Position numbers and translations under genes: made by a program. 64,000 nucleotides of DNA from contig CBFIIQ010000001.1 of the NCBI GenBank assembly GCA_965662685.1, positions 62,001-126,000 of the forward strand, given 5' to 3'. This document shows, in pieces, positions 17,324 to 27,113 of this stretch. Origin of the DNA: Eutrophocola sp965662685 (GTDB taxonomy: Bacteria > Pseudomonadota > Gammaproteobacteria > Pseudomonadales > Pseudohongiellaceae). Within the stretch, counting starts at the first letter, position 1, and each line of letters opens with the position of its first letter. Below the pieces are notes generated by a model that saw only the letters and a program-made list of their open reading frames with translations, was not told the DNA's origin and searched no databases.

Positions 17324-18640
17324 ATGATACGATTGCCCCTCAATTCCAAGCCTTTCACACCATTTACTACCGGATCATTCTTGATTAATCCAGCAACCAC
17401 AAAAGACAATGAACACTACGATGTGATTATTCTTGGTGGTGGCGCAGCGGGATTAATGTGCGCACTGACTGCGGCCAACCGTGGTCGCCGAATACTGGTA
17501 CTGGAAAAATCAAACAAGATTGGCAAAAAGATTCTGATGTCCGGTGGTGGTCGTTGTAATTTCACCAACTACTCAATTGAACCTGAAAATTTTCTCTCTG
17601 CCAATCCCCACTTTTGCAAATCAGCACTCAAACGCTACACACAGTGGGACTTTATCAAGCTGGTGGAACAGCATGGTATAGAGTACGAAGAACGTAAACA
17701 CCAGCAGTTATTTTGCAAGAACTCGGCCAAGGATATTCTGGCAATGCTGCAACATGAGTGCGTGGAGAGTGGTGTCAGAATAATGAATCACATTGATATC
17801 AGTACTATTGAGGCCCTTCCTTCATCGAAAGACAATAAGTCAGCTCGTTATCATCTTGAATTTCTGAAAAAAGACAAACAGTCTGCAAGAAGCTATTCAG
17901 TACAATGTGAATCTGTAGTTGTTGCTACAGGCGCCCTCTCGGTTCCAACCCTTGGGGGTAGCGGCATGGGTTATAACATTGCACAACAGTTTTCCATACC
18001 CTTGACCGATCGTCGCGCCGGGCTCGTGCCTTTCATGTTTACCGATCAATTTAAATCCGTGTGTGAGCGTCTTGCCGGTGTCTCTGCAGAAGTCGAGGTA
18101 AGCTGTCATTCACAATCATTTAGTGAAAGCATGCTGTTTACCCATCGCGGAATTAGTGGCCCGGCAATACTGCAGATTTCCAGCTACTGGAATCCCGGTG
18201 ACACTATTAGCATAAATCTGCTACCGGGACTTGATGCAAGCCACTGGCTTTGTGAGAGCAAAAAAACCAATCCCAAAAATCTGCTAAAGACCGTATTGCA
18301 GAAAACCCTTGGTAAGGCACTGATTAGCGAACTGCAACAGCTATGGTGGCCCGACGAAGCAGAGAAACCCCTGGCCGAATTCAGCGATCAGCGCCTGAAA
18401 CAGCTGGGCGAGCAATTAAATCACTGGCAGTTAAAACCATCGGGCACGGAAGGCTACCGTACTGCGGAAGTGACCTTGGGAGGCGTGGACACTGACTGCA
18501 TCAGTTCCCGCACCATGGAAGCCAAGAACCAGGCCGGACTGTTTTTTATCGGCGAAGTGCTGGATGTCAGTGGTCATCTGGGCGGCTATAATTTTCAATG
18601 GGCCTGGTCATCAGGTTATGTGGCCGGGCTGGAAGTATAA
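17324..18640 (+). CDS. NAD(P)/FAD-dependent oxidoreductase, HI0933/YhiN family
   Basis: This 438-residue flavoprotein has the dinucleotide-binding motif DVIILGGGAAGLMCALTAANRG (about residues 33-54), the family stretch KIGKKILMSGGGRCNFTN, VVVATGALSVPTLGGSGMG in the middle and the C-terminal FIGEVLDVSGHLGGYNFQWAW. Members are uncharacterised flavoproteins sometimes labelled aminoacetone oxidase. The N-terminus is about 30 residues longer than usual; no other ATG lies between 17324 and the FAD motif, so this start is kept. The gene is divergent from the lectin-like gene and ends at a terminator (18781). Confidence 0.9.
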   Translation: MIRLPLNSKPFTPFTTGSFLINPATTKDNEHYDVIILGGGAAGLMCALTAANRGRRILVLEKSNKIGKKILMSGGGRCNFTNYSIEPENFLSANPHFCKSALKRYTQWDFIKLVEQHGIEYEERKHQQLFCKNSAKDILAMLQHECVESGVRIMNHIDISTIEALPSSKDNKSARYHLEFLKKDKQSARSYSVQCESVVVATGALSVPTLGGSGMGYNIAQQFSIPLTDRRAGLVPFMFTDQFKSVCERLAGVSAEVEVSCHSQSFSESMLFTHRGISGPAILQISSYWNPGDTISINLLPGLDASHWLCESKKTNPKNLLKTVLQKTLGKALISELQQLWWPDEAEKPLAEFSDQRLKQLGEQLNHWQLKPSGTEGYRTAEVTLGGVDTDCISSRTMEAKNQAGLFFIGEVLDVSGHLGGYNFQWAWSSGYVAGLEV

Positions 18641-18780
18641 AATTTATCCTCTGACGAAATTCGGAAATTTGGAAAGGCGGGAAGATGGGAAGTCAGGGAA
18701 AAAGTGAAGTGCAGGAAAGTTAGCCAGATAAAACCGCAAAAAACTATTGCTAGTATCAGACCGGAAATGAGTTACTGCAG

Positions 18781-18808
18781 AGGGAACGTCCATGTTCCCC
18801 TGTTTTTA
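18781..18808 (+). terminator. Intrinsic terminator of the FAD oxidoreductase gene
   Basis: GGGAAC-GTCCAT-GTTCCC is a perfect hairpin followed by CTGTTTTTATT on the plus strand, between the convergent FAD gene and the TonB receptor gene. Confidence 0.75.
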
Positions 18809-18816
18809 TTGCAGAA

Positions 18817-21258
18817 TTAAAATGACATATTGGCAGTTATACCAAACTCTCTGGAACGTCCTATCACAGAAAAGTCATAACCCCATACATTACGGGTATC
18901 AAAGCCGCCGTTAATATACTGCTCATCTCCGAGGTTATTACCCCATAGACTGATATCCCAATTGCCCTCCTGAGGCGTGTAGGTAGCGCGAGCATTCAGG
19001 ATGCCATAAGACGGCTCCATAATGATATTTCCATTGGCATCAATACGGGTACGCTGGAAAGCAGAATCACGGGCATACTCGCCCATCCAGCCATACTTTC
19101 CTGAAAGCGATAATGTCGCCCCGCTATTCATATGCACGTCGTAAACAGCACCTAAAGAAAAGCTTTCGTCAGGGGCATAGGCAAAAGGGGAATTAGGAGC
19201 AATACCATTAACTCCGTCAAATACACCACGCTCTATATAGGCTGTATCGATCAAACCAATATTCAGCGTCATCACCAGATCATCTATTGGCATATAGGTA
19301 ATATCGAATTCGAAGCCTGATGCCTCCCCTTTACCTGAACTGGTAGGGTATGGGAAAGGCAAAGAAGAACCGGGGTTATCAGGATCAGGCGGCAATTGCT
19401 GGACACGCATCCCTTCCCAGTCTGAATCGAAGTAAGTCGCGTTGAAACGCAGGGTGCCATCCAGCCAGTCTGAACGCATACCTATTTCCCAGGTAGTGAC
19501 AATTTCAGGGTCCAGAATCACTTGACCAACATTATTGACATTGGTTACCCCACCGGAAGTAAAGCCTTCTCCCCAGTTGGCGTAGACCATCAAATCATCA
19601 GTGTGCTGGTAAGTCACCGCAAACTTGTTGGTAGTGATGCTGCCAAGATCGGCATCTTCGGTGACTGAAACCACTGTGCCGGCAAACGAATCCCCGCTTG
19701 GCGCAATTTTGGGGTCGCTGGTTCTGAAGGCGCCAGTTGGCGTATAGGTTATGGCACGACCATCGTCATTGGTAATACGAATGCCAACCGTTGCTTCCAG
19801 TTTTTCGGTGAATGAATAGGTAAACTCGCCAAACCATGCAGAGTCCTCGTCCTCATTGCCCACCAGATCATCAGCAGTAATAAGAACAATCGGGAAATAG
19901 CTACTCAGAGCCGCATCACCGATGGTCGCACCGTAGTTACGAACATAGCCCAGCGCTGCGCCATTTAAAGGCGGGTCAAGAGGGCCGGTATTGGGCTGGG
20001 CAAAATCCCATAATCCCCAACGATAAAAGCGGTTTTTATTTTCCTGATCCAGAGAGTAATACCCCACCAGGTAATTCGCTCTGTCATCAAACAGGGAACC
20101 GGTGAACTGAAACTCCATGGTGGTATTTTTATCCAGATCACGTATGTCATCGCTAGTGATGATGAAATCCGACCCATCAAAGTCCACCACCTGGCGTCTG
20201 TCCAGCTCCCAACTGGAGAGAATGGCTTTCACATTAAACGCGTCGTTTATACCCCAATTGAGAGTCATTGTGTAATAGGACAGATCGGTTTTAATTCCGT
20301 CTTCCGGGCCGTCTGATTTCGACTGCCATTCTCCGACTTCACCACCAGGAAAACCGGGTTCATGAGTAAGCGGCCCAAAACGGTTGGTCACCGTTTGCAC
20401 CGGAGGATCGGGAAAGCCCGGATCAATTGCACGTGCCACACTCAGGTAATCGGGATTCCCGGCAATCACATTTTGTGCTCGGAATCTTACGTGATCAGTA
20501 TTGGTAAAACGCACAATACGGGCATCTGAGCTGGATTTATCCTCGTCATTCATCGTAAAGCGCAGGGAAAAGTTATCTGTCGGCTCCCATAGAATATCTC
20601 CACGCAGAATCAGATCATCCTGACCACCAAAATCATGTCCCAGCGTCAGCCCCTCAAGGAAGCCATCATTTTTAAAGCTTGAAATCATCCATTTTGTTTT
20701 AAGTGTGTCACTAATAGGAACATCCAGTGAAGCGGTAAAATCCTGGCGATTAAACGAGCCAAAACCAGCGCTGATTCTGCCACCAAATTCATCCGCAGGT
20801 CTCTGGGTTGTCATATTGATAGCGCCACCATTGGTGTTTCTACCAAACAATGTGCCCTGGGGACCTCTGAGGATTTCAACTCGTTCCATTTGTGCGAAAT
20901 TGGTTTGCTGAAAACCAAAAGGACCTTGCCAGACACCGTCTATATAAATACCTACCCCAGGCAAGCCACGGATAAAGAATGATGATTGCCCCTGTCCCAA
21001 ACCAGGATTCAAAACGACATTCGGCACCATAATGCCAAGCTCACTACCGGTCTGGATATTGGCATTGGTGAGTTCTTCCATGGAAAACGCCTGAACTGAC
21101 ATTGGCGTTTCCTGTAGATTGGTTTCCCGGCGCTGTGATGTGACTATGATTTCTTCAAGGGCTGTTTGCTGTGCTAGAACGGGTAAGGACGTGAAAAACA
21201 TTAATGGAACGGTTGCTAGAAATCCGGTTTTTCTCCGGAACGGAATATGCTGACTCAT
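18817..21258 (-). CDS. TonB-dependent outer-membrane receptor
   Basis: This 813-residue protein has a signal peptide (about residues 1-29, ending VLAQQ), a TonB box (EEIIVTSQR), a plug domain with FFIRGLPGVGIYIDGVWQG and ERVEILRGPQGTLFGRNTNGGAINM, and a C-terminal beta-barrel that ends in phenylalanine (ITANMSF). The style of the plug and the length resemble receptors for organic compounds rather than classical siderophore receptors, but the ligand cannot be read from sequence. It lies 361 bp downstream of a DUF6152 gene on the same strand. A near-palindromic operator-like site is in its upstream region (21558-21573). Confidence 0.92.
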   Translation of the reverse strand: MSQHIPFRRKTGFLATVPLMFFTSLPVLAQQTALEEIIVTSQRRETNLQETPMSVQAFSMEELTNANIQTGSELGIMVPNVVLNPGLGQGQSSFFIRGLPGVGIYIDGVWQGPFGFQQTNFAQMERVEILRGPQGTLFGRNTNGGAINMTTQRPADEFGGRISAGFGSFNRQDFTASLDVPISDTLKTKWMISSFKNDGFLEGLTLGHDFGGQDDLILRGDILWEPTDNFSLRFTMNDEDKSSSDARIVRFTNTDHVRFRAQNVIAGNPDYLSVARAIDPGFPDPPVQTVTNRFGPLTHEPGFPGGEVGEWQSKSDGPEDGIKTDLSYYTMTLNWGINDAFNVKAILSSWELDRRQVVDFDGSDFIITSDDIRDLDKNTTMEFQFTGSLFDDRANYLVGYYSLDQENKNRFYRWGLWDFAQPNTGPLDPPLNGAALGYVRNYGATIGDAALSSYFPIVLITADDLVGNEDEDSAWFGEFTYSFTEKLEATVGIRITNDDGRAITYTPTGAFRTSDPKIAPSGDSFAGTVVSVTEDADLGSITTNKFAVTYQHTDDLMVYANWGEGFTSGGVTNVNNVGQVILDPEIVTTWEIGMRSDWLDGTLRFNATYFDSDWEGMRVQQLPPDPDNPGSSLPFPYPTSSGKGEASGFEFDITYMPIDDLVMTLNIGLIDTAYIERGVFDGVNGIAPNSPFAYAPDESFSLGAVYDVHMNSGATLSLSGKYGWMGEYARDSAFQRTRIDANGNIIMEPSYGILNARATYTPQEGNWDISLWGNNLGDEQYINGGFDTRNVWGYDFSVIGRSREFGITANMSF

Positions 21259-21619
21259 AATACCCCCCAGTATTTGAACTTACTTTATTATTATTTATAT
21301 TTATTTTATTACCCGGGAAAACACTCCATGTGTATTTTCTCAAGTTGGGTCAAGTCTCTCATTATACCAGTACCTAAGCAAACCAAATGGCCAAAAAAAG
21401 AAGAGAGAATACTCGAGAGGAATAAATTGTGAATAATCAGTATATTAGACAATGCATCAACATCACTCCCGCACACTGATAGCAAGCTGATGGCAATGAG
21501 TAATTAACAAACTTTATTGCAGAGGTGTCTGCCCGAAAAAAATAAAATTACTATATATAACGAACGTTAGTTATTTATATATTTACATATAAAGAAAGCG
21601 CTACAGATAAGGACTTTTG
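21259..21619 (-). promoter_or_regulatory. Upstream region of the TonB receptor (361 bp)
   Basis: This A/T-rich stretch lies between the DUF6152 gene end and the receptor start. It contains TAACGAACGTTAGTTA at 21558-21573, a 14-of-16 palindrome centred on AACGTT that resembles operators of TetR-family repressors. No small gene or stable hairpin was seen. A promoter for the receptor is expected here but no convincing -35/-10 pair was identified. Confidence 0.45.
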
Positions 21620-22030
21620 TTATTCTCGAGCGCTTGACCAGAGAGACTCACCTGTCTCCGCCCGGCTTACCGAGGAAGCATTGGCGGTATTGCTGCCATC
21701 ACGTGAACCAAAACCCGTCACTCTCAACAAATCCCCTTTTTTGACTGTCTGGGGTGTCATACCGCTACGCACAATAGTGTTAACACCCAGCATTTCAACC
21801 GACCAGCTCTGGATATTCCCATGCTCATCTTTCACATCCATATGCAGCCAGGCATGGGGGTTGGTCCATTCTACCGAGGTAATGTTTCCGGTAATATCAA
21901 CCGGACGTCCCACATCAAACTCCGCAGAAAATGAATGATGCGAGAAAGCCCCTGCACTTGTTAAAAGTGACAACAGGCCAAAAACTATTGCAAACATCTT
22001 TGCAAACATCTTTGATAGTACGATTCGCAT
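21620..22030 (-). CDS. Secreted DUF6152 protein (single domain)
   Basis: This 136-residue protein has a signal peptide and a DUF6152 domain (HHSFSAEFDVGRPVDITG, WTNPHAWLHMDVKDE, VKKGDLLRVTGFGSRDG). Unlike the copies at 4163 and 46763 it has no C-terminal WxGD-LV domain; the separate gene at 22181, divergent from this one, has that domain instead, so the pair looks like the split form of the fusion. The signal peptide contains a perfect 12-bp duplication (TGCAAACATCTT on the plus strand at 21989-22012), giving KMFAKMFA. The role is unknown. Confidence 0.85.
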   Translation of the reverse strand: MRIVLSKMFAKMFAIVFGLLSLLTSAGAFSHHSFSAEFDVGRPVDITGNITSVEWTNPHAWLHMDVKDEHGNIQSWSVEMLGVNTIVRSGMTPQTVKKGDLLRVTGFGSRDGSNTANASSVSRAETGESLWSSARE

Positions 22031-22180
22031 TTCCCAGACTCCACATTGATTATTATTTTTAGACGACAGAATGTGATCACTCCATCAACATGATATACAC
22101 TACACAGATATAGGCCAATAACAAATTTCATAATAAAAACATTAATAGTGTAATTCTGTAAGTTATCGATAGGGGATCCC

Positions 22181-23263
22181 ATGCGACACCAACTCATAAT
22201 ATTAACTATCCTGTTAATGGCAACTTCGCCGCTTAGTGCCCAGTGGTTTGACTGGAGCAACCCCGGTATTCCCCGCACCGCAGAAGGCCGCGTGGACATG
22301 TCGGCGCCAGCTCCCCGCAGCAGCGACGGTCATGCAGATTTTTCCGGTAAATGGACCCCCACCGATGCCAGTGGCAGTCTGTTTGATCTGGATAATTATC
22401 AGGGCTGGGCACTTGATGTGATGGCCGCAAATGAGCGGAATTTCTTTGTTGATGACCCGCGTTTTAACTGTTTGCCCGACGGCCCGGCATCCTATCTTGC
22501 CGGTTCTTCTACCGGCGGCACGCGACGCATTGTCCAGACGCCTGCATTTATTGCTGTACTAAATCCTGATATGACCTACCGCCAAATCCACCTTGATGGT
22601 CGTGAGCCCGTAGAGAACCCTGTATTGCCAAATTGGCTGGGTTATTCTGCAGCGCACTGGGAAGGTGACACACTGGTGGTTGTCACGACAGGGTTTAATG
22701 ACAAGACCTGGTTGACTCGTGAAGGCCTGCCCCATACAGATCAGCTGCGTATTACAGAACGCTATACAAGACAGGATTTTGGGCATCTCACTATTGAGAT
22801 CACTTATGAGGACCCGGGCGTATTAAACCAACCGGTTCAGGCGACAGTTAGCCTGGCGCATCAGTCGGATCTGGATTTTCTGGAGAATGTTTGCAACGAG
22901 TCGGAAACTGCACAGCGCCACTACAGTGGTGAACTTAGCCAGGCAGAAGAGAAAATTGTGGAAGTCCCCCTTGAACTGCTTGAATCCTACGTAGGCACTT
23001 ATCAGGGAATCTGGCTGGGCCGATTGATAACCGCAGAGGTTTATCTGGAAAATGGCGAGCTGTTTCTAACCCGTTCTCCGCGCTACTCAGACACCGGCGG
23101 CAATACTGATTCAGCAACCTCTGTGCTGATTGCCCAGTCGGAAAATGCTTTTGACAGTACCTTTGGTTTGGGATGGATTTTTAATCGCGATGAAAATGGC
23201 GACATCAGTTCTGTATCCGAAGTGCATGTTTCTGGCGCCTGGCCTTTTGAGCGTGTTCGCTAA
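22181..23263 (+). CDS. Secreted WEGDTLVVV-family protein
   Basis: This 360-residue protein has a signal peptide (about residues 1-21, ending PLSAQ). The first domain has GIPRTAEGRVDMSAP and GHADFSGKWTP, then AAHWEGDTLVVVTTGFND, LPHTDQLRITERYTR and ITYEDPGVLNQPV, the same order as the 12730 protein. An extra C-terminal domain of about 100 residues (VPLELLESYVGTYQGIWLGR) looks like the beta-rich segment found at the ends of some beta-lactamase-like or lipocalin-like proteins. It is divergent from the single-domain DUF6152 gene and 103 bp upstream of an MBL gene on the same strand, with which it may be cotranscribed. No activity is known. Confidence 0.75.
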   Translation: MRHQLIILTILLMATSPLSAQWFDWSNPGIPRTAEGRVDMSAPAPRSSDGHADFSGKWTPTDASGSLFDLDNYQGWALDVMAANERNFFVDDPRFNCLPDGPASYLAGSSTGGTRRIVQTPAFIAVLNPDMTYRQIHLDGREPVENPVLPNWLGYSAAHWEGDTLVVVTTGFNDKTWLTREGLPHTDQLRITERYTRQDFGHLTIEITYEDPGVLNQPVQATVSLAHQSDLDFLENVCNESETAQRHYSGELSQAEEKIVEVPLELLESYVGTYQGIWLGRLITAEVYLENGELFLTRSPRYSDTGGNTDSATSVLIAQSENAFDSTFGLGWIFNRDENGDISSVSEVHVSGAWPFERVR

Positions 23264-23366
23264 TTCCAGCAACATGCCTGTGATAGACTGCTGGACTTAA
23301 TTAAAAATTCAACAGACTGATACCTGACGCAAAACTCTTTACTAACCAACCAGGGTTCCGAGTTAG

Positions 23367-24476
23367 ATGAATAATCATATGAAAAACTACCTGAATAAAT
23401 TCCTTTCTGCTTTCACACGCCTGTTGACCTTCACAGGCTCCGCAATGTGTCTGCTCAGTTTATTTTCTTCATCACTCAGCGCCCAGGATGAAGAGGCTCC
23501 GGCATTTCTTTTTGCCAATGAAATTCGCCATATCACAGGTGATCTTTACCGTGCCGGCAATGGTTCCTGGCATGGTATTTTTCTGGTTACCAATGAAGGC
23601 ATTATTCTGGCTGATCCATTAAATCTGGAATTCTCCACCTGGCTGAAAACCCAGCTCGATGAGCGGTTTGATGTACCGGTACGCTATGTCATTTATAGCC
23701 ATAGTCATTTTGATCATGCGCCCGGCGCCGCTGTTTTCAGCGATACTGCCACCATTATTGCTCATGAGGGCGTCGCTCTGAACATGGATGGTCGTTACCC
23801 ACAAATGCCCGGTGACATGATCGATCGCAATAACAATGGCATGATCGACGAAGAAGACATTATGATCCCTACCACCGCTGATCCTGGCATCTGCGGTATG
23901 TTCCCCGGCTATTTTGAAACCATCGACCTCAATGGTGATGGCATCGCTACGCCGGCAGAATTACAGGTTGATCTTGTCAGGCCGGATATCTTTTATTCCG
24001 AACGCATGACACTGACTCTGGGGGGCAAAACCGTGGAATTGTTTCACCCGGGCAAAAACCATGGCAATGATATGACCGTGGTTTATTTTCCAGATGAACG
24101 CACAGTCTTCGCCACTGATATGATTGCTGATGCCCTGGTAAGAGATGATATTCGTTCGCTGCCCAGTGCCTGTGGCCCACTGGACGGCACTCCGATGGCG
24201 GAATGGATACGTTCCTATGAGGCAGTTGAAGCCCTGGATTTCGATATTTTTGCTGGAGGCCATGGTGACTTTTTCAGTCATGATGATGTTTCTGCATCGC
24301 GTCAGTTTTTGCAGGACCTCCATAATGCGGTAGACCAGGCACTGGCCAACGGCGTCTCACTGGAGCAAATGAAGCAGGACATCATGCTGGAACAATATGC
24401 TGACTGGGCCTATTACGAGCAATTGCGAGAGAAAAATATTGAAGCTGCCTATCTCAACCTGACCCGCTTCAGGTAG
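23367..24476 (+). CDS. Secreted MBL-fold hydrolase with two EF-hand motifs
   Basis: This 369-residue protein has a signal peptide (ending LSAQ, residue 40) and an intact metallo-beta-lactamase site: H112-S-H114-F-D116-H117, HPGKNHGND, FATDMI and AGGHGDF. Between the first and second metal motifs lie two calcium-binding EF-hand loops, D153-R-N-N-N-G-M-I-D-E-E-D164 and D187-L-N-G-D-G-I-A-T-P-A-E198. Calcium is therefore likely to stabilise or regulate the enzyme, which suits a secreted marine protein. The substrate is unknown. The hydrolase site contrasts with the degenerate MBL proteins at 11462 and 60818. Confidence 0.88.
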   Translation: MNNHMKNYLNKFLSAFTRLLTFTGSAMCLLSLFSSSLSAQDEEAPAFLFANEIRHITGDLYRAGNGSWHGIFLVTNEGIILADPLNLEFSTWLKTQLDERFDVPVRYVIYSHSHFDHAPGAAVFSDTATIIAHEGVALNMDGRYPQMPGDMIDRNNNGMIDEEDIMIPTTADPGICGMFPGYFETIDLNGDGIATPAELQVDLVRPDIFYSERMTLTLGGKTVELFHPGKNHGNDMTVVYFPDERTVFATDMIADALVRDDIRSLPSACGPLDGTPMAEWIRSYEAVEALDFDIFAGGHGDFFSHDDVSASRQFLQDLHNAVDQALANGVSLEQMKQDIMLEQYADWAYYEQLREKNIEAAYLNLTRFR

Positions 24477-24879
24477 CGCATTTTGACGCTCCAGTGGTCA
24501 AAAAGTATTTTTTAACGACTCTGCATCGGCCATGCTAACGAGCATGGCGACTTTCTTGCCCAAAAGTCATATGGGCATGGACCCCCGACCAGAGAAATAT
24601 CGCCAACCTGTTGAATTTAAATAATTTAACCACTTTTCCCCGGTTATTTTCAGCCCTCCTGAAAGGCTCAGCTCTCCCAACGTAAAGTTAAAATACCCGA
24701 AATATATTTTTTAACAAAACGTTAACGCAGGTGAAACAGTTACGAACAGTTAATTTCGTCCATTGACCGGTTTACTTTCGCCAGCATAGCCTCATAGTTG
24801 GTATCAAACCAAAGTCAAAACCTGCTCGGCTGTCGAGTGAATTTATGTCCCCGGACATTGATTAATAGTGAGATTTGAA
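24477..24879 (+). promoter_or_regulatory. Intergenic region before the second TonB receptor (403 bp)
   Basis: A perfect hairpin GCCATGCT-AACG-AGCATGGC (24529-24548) lies 50 bp after the MBL gene and is followed by CTTTCTT, so it may end that transcript although the T run is short. The rest is A/T-rich and contains TTTTTTAACAAAACGTTAACG near 24710. It presumably carries the receptor promoter. No gene was seen. Confidence 0.45.
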
Positions 24880-26916
24880 ATGAAGTTAAAAACACCACCA
24901 GGGCTGTCCAGACTGGCCTGTTGTATCTGCACAGTAGTAGCAGGCGCTCCTGCCTATGCCCAGACAGGAAATTCAACGGCTCCGGACATAGAAGAAATTG
25001 TTGTGTTTGGACGCGCCAGAGACCTGGTAGGCACAGCCGAAGCCGCCAGTGAAGGCTCCATCGGTGGTGCTGATCTGCTGGTACGGCCATTATTTAAAAC
25101 CGCAGAACTGCTGGAATCCATGCCGGGAATGATCGCCGTTCAGCATTCAGGCAGCGGTAAAGCCAATCAGTTTTTTCTGCGCGGCTTTAATCTCGACCAT
25201 GGCACTGACTACACCGTATTCGTGGATGGCATGCCGATGAATCTGCGCTCCCACGGCCATGGTCAGGGCTATCTGGATGTTAACGGCCTGATCCCGGAAA
25301 CAGTGGAACGAATTGATTACCGCAAGGGCCCCTATCGCGCTGACCTGGGAGATTTTTCCATGGCCGGTGCCTCCTTCATCCATACCATTGACTCGCTGGA
25401 TAACAATTTCCTGTCCATGGAAAGTGGTCAGTATGGCTGGCGACGCGTGGCAGGCGGGGCTACCGAGAATCTTCAAAATGGCTCTCTGACCTTTGTCGGT
25501 GAATACAAACAAAACGATGGTCCCTGGCAAAAAGCCGAGGACCTGAACCACATCTCCCTGTGGAGCAAATATCTGCGAGATACGGATTTTGGTCAATTCA
25601 TGCTGACTGTTTCCGCTTATGAAGCGGACTGGGATCCCACGGAACAGGTACCGGAACGGGCCTTTGGTACAAGCGCCTGTGCGGATGCATTTTGTGCCCT
25701 GGATCCTACAGCGGAGGGAGAAACCTCACGCTGGATTGTCACCAGCGAGCTAACCGGCGACGACTGGGGCGCAACCCTGTATGCCCAGCACTATGACTGG
25801 ACCATGTCATCCAACCCAACCTATGACTATCAAATCAACCAGTTCGATAAACGCTGGACAATGGGTGGAAAGGTCGAAAAGACCCTGATTGAGGAAATGA
25901 GCTTTCAGGTCATCGGGGGGGGTAACTTTCGTTACGATGATGGTAGCCGTATCGGGGTTGAACATAGCGATCGTGGTGTTTTTGTGGAAGATATTGCGGC
26001 CAACTCCATACAGGAAGCTTCCTATGGTGCCTTTGTTGAAGCCACCTGGTATGCCACTGATACTCTGCGTGTCATTGGTGGGCTGCGCGGCGATTACTAT
26101 GACTTCGATGTTACCGCATTGAATTCGCTCAGTGTGGCAGGCACAAATTCTGACCAGTTGTTCTCACCAAAAATTGCACTGGCGTGGCAGGCCATGGATG
26201 ACCTTGAGCTTTATGCCAACTGGGGTCGCGGCTTTCACTCCAATGATGCCCGAGGTGTCGTCAACAGGATTGATCCGGTACCCGGCCTTTCCCGGGGCGA
26301 AGGGCGGGAACTTGGTGCCAGGCTGACCTTGGGTGATTTCAATTTCACCTCATCCTACTGGTGGCTGGATCAGGATAGCGAGCTTATTTTTGTCGGTGAT
26401 TCCAATTCCGTAGAGCCTAAAGGTGGCTCGGAGCGCGACGGCTATGAGCTGACCATGTTCTGGCAGCCTTTGCGCTGGCTTGGTGTGGATGCCGTTTATA
26501 CTCACAGCAATGCCAACTACGTGAATAATCCTGATGGCAATTTCGTTGAAGGAGCCGTGGAGGAGGCCGGGCAGATAGGAATTTCAGCCAGTCGCGACAA
26601 CTGGGACCTCGCCCTGCGCGTGCGTTATCTTGGCCCCTATGCCATCACTGCAGACAATACGCAACGCTCCGAAGCGCTGACCACCGTCAGTATTCGGGGG
26701 GCCTGGCACTTCGACAAACTCAGCGCCTATGCTGAAGTCATCAATTTGCTGGATACGGATAACAAGGAAATTGTCTATTACTATCCGGCTTATGTACCTG
26801 GTCTCGACCCTGCGGATCAGAGCTCGGAAGATATCGATTGCGCGCTTACCAATTGCACTATCAGCCGTGCTACCGTGCCACAGAGCTTTCGCATGGGTGT
26901 CAGCTACAAATTCTAA
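24880..26916 (+). CDS. TonB-dependent outer-membrane receptor
   Basis: The ATG at 24880 gives a 678-residue protein with a normal signal peptide (MKLKTPPGLSRLACC..., ending PAYAQ); a GTG four codons upstream is possible. It has a TonB box (IEEIVVFGR), a plug with KANQFFLRGFNLDHGTDYTVF, VDGMPMNLRSHGHGQGY and RIDYRKGPYRADLGDFSMAG, and a barrel ending in SYKF. The HGTD and HGHGQGY motifs mark a subfamily found in many Alphaproteobacteria and Gammaproteobacteria whose ligand is not settled. The barrel holds a cysteine pair region (TSACADAFCALDP). It is preceded by a 400-bp regulatory gap. Confidence 0.92.
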   Translation: MKLKTPPGLSRLACCICTVVAGAPAYAQTGNSTAPDIEEIVVFGRARDLVGTAEAASEGSIGGADLLVRPLFKTAELLESMPGMIAVQHSGSGKANQFFLRGFNLDHGTDYTVFVDGMPMNLRSHGHGQGYLDVNGLIPETVERIDYRKGPYRADLGDFSMAGASFIHTIDSLDNNFLSMESGQYGWRRVAGGATENLQNGSLTFVGEYKQNDGPWQKAEDLNHISLWSKYLRDTDFGQFMLTVSAYEADWDPTEQVPERAFGTSACADAFCALDPTAEGETSRWIVTSELTGDDWGATLYAQHYDWTMSSNPTYDYQINQFDKRWTMGGKVEKTLIEEMSFQVIGGGNFRYDDGSRIGVEHSDRGVFVEDIAANSIQEASYGAFVEATWYATDTLRVIGGLRGDYYDFDVTALNSLSVAGTNSDQLFSPKIALAWQAMDDLELYANWGRGFHSNDARGVVNRIDPVPGLSRGEGRELGARLTLGDFNFTSSYWWLDQDSELIFVGDSNSVEPKGGSERDGYELTMFWQPLRWLGVDAVYTHSNANYVNNPDGNFVEGAVEEAGQIGISASRDNWDLALRVRYLGPYAITADNTQRSEALTTVSIRGAWHFDKLSAYAEVINLLDTDNKEIVYYYPAYVPGLDPADQSSEDIDCALTNCTISRATVPQSFRMGVSYKF

Positions 26917-27113
26917 TCTGGCAAAGGGCTGAAGCTTGCCCCCCGGCACATCCAATATGTGTTGAACACTTGCAACCATCGGCAAAAATCAATAATGTCT
27001 GTGTCAGTAAAAAATAGCGCCTGTGCCAGTAATAAATGGATGTGTTGCCAAAACTTTCAGGTTCGGCTTGTCATTCGTTTTCATAATTAACCTGCCTGAT
27101 TATTGAGTCTCTT

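Noticed and set aside
18655..18725. Purine-rich stretch after the FAD gene that resembles a decayed heptamer array
   Set aside because: The 7-bp period cannot be followed beyond one or two units, so it is not called.
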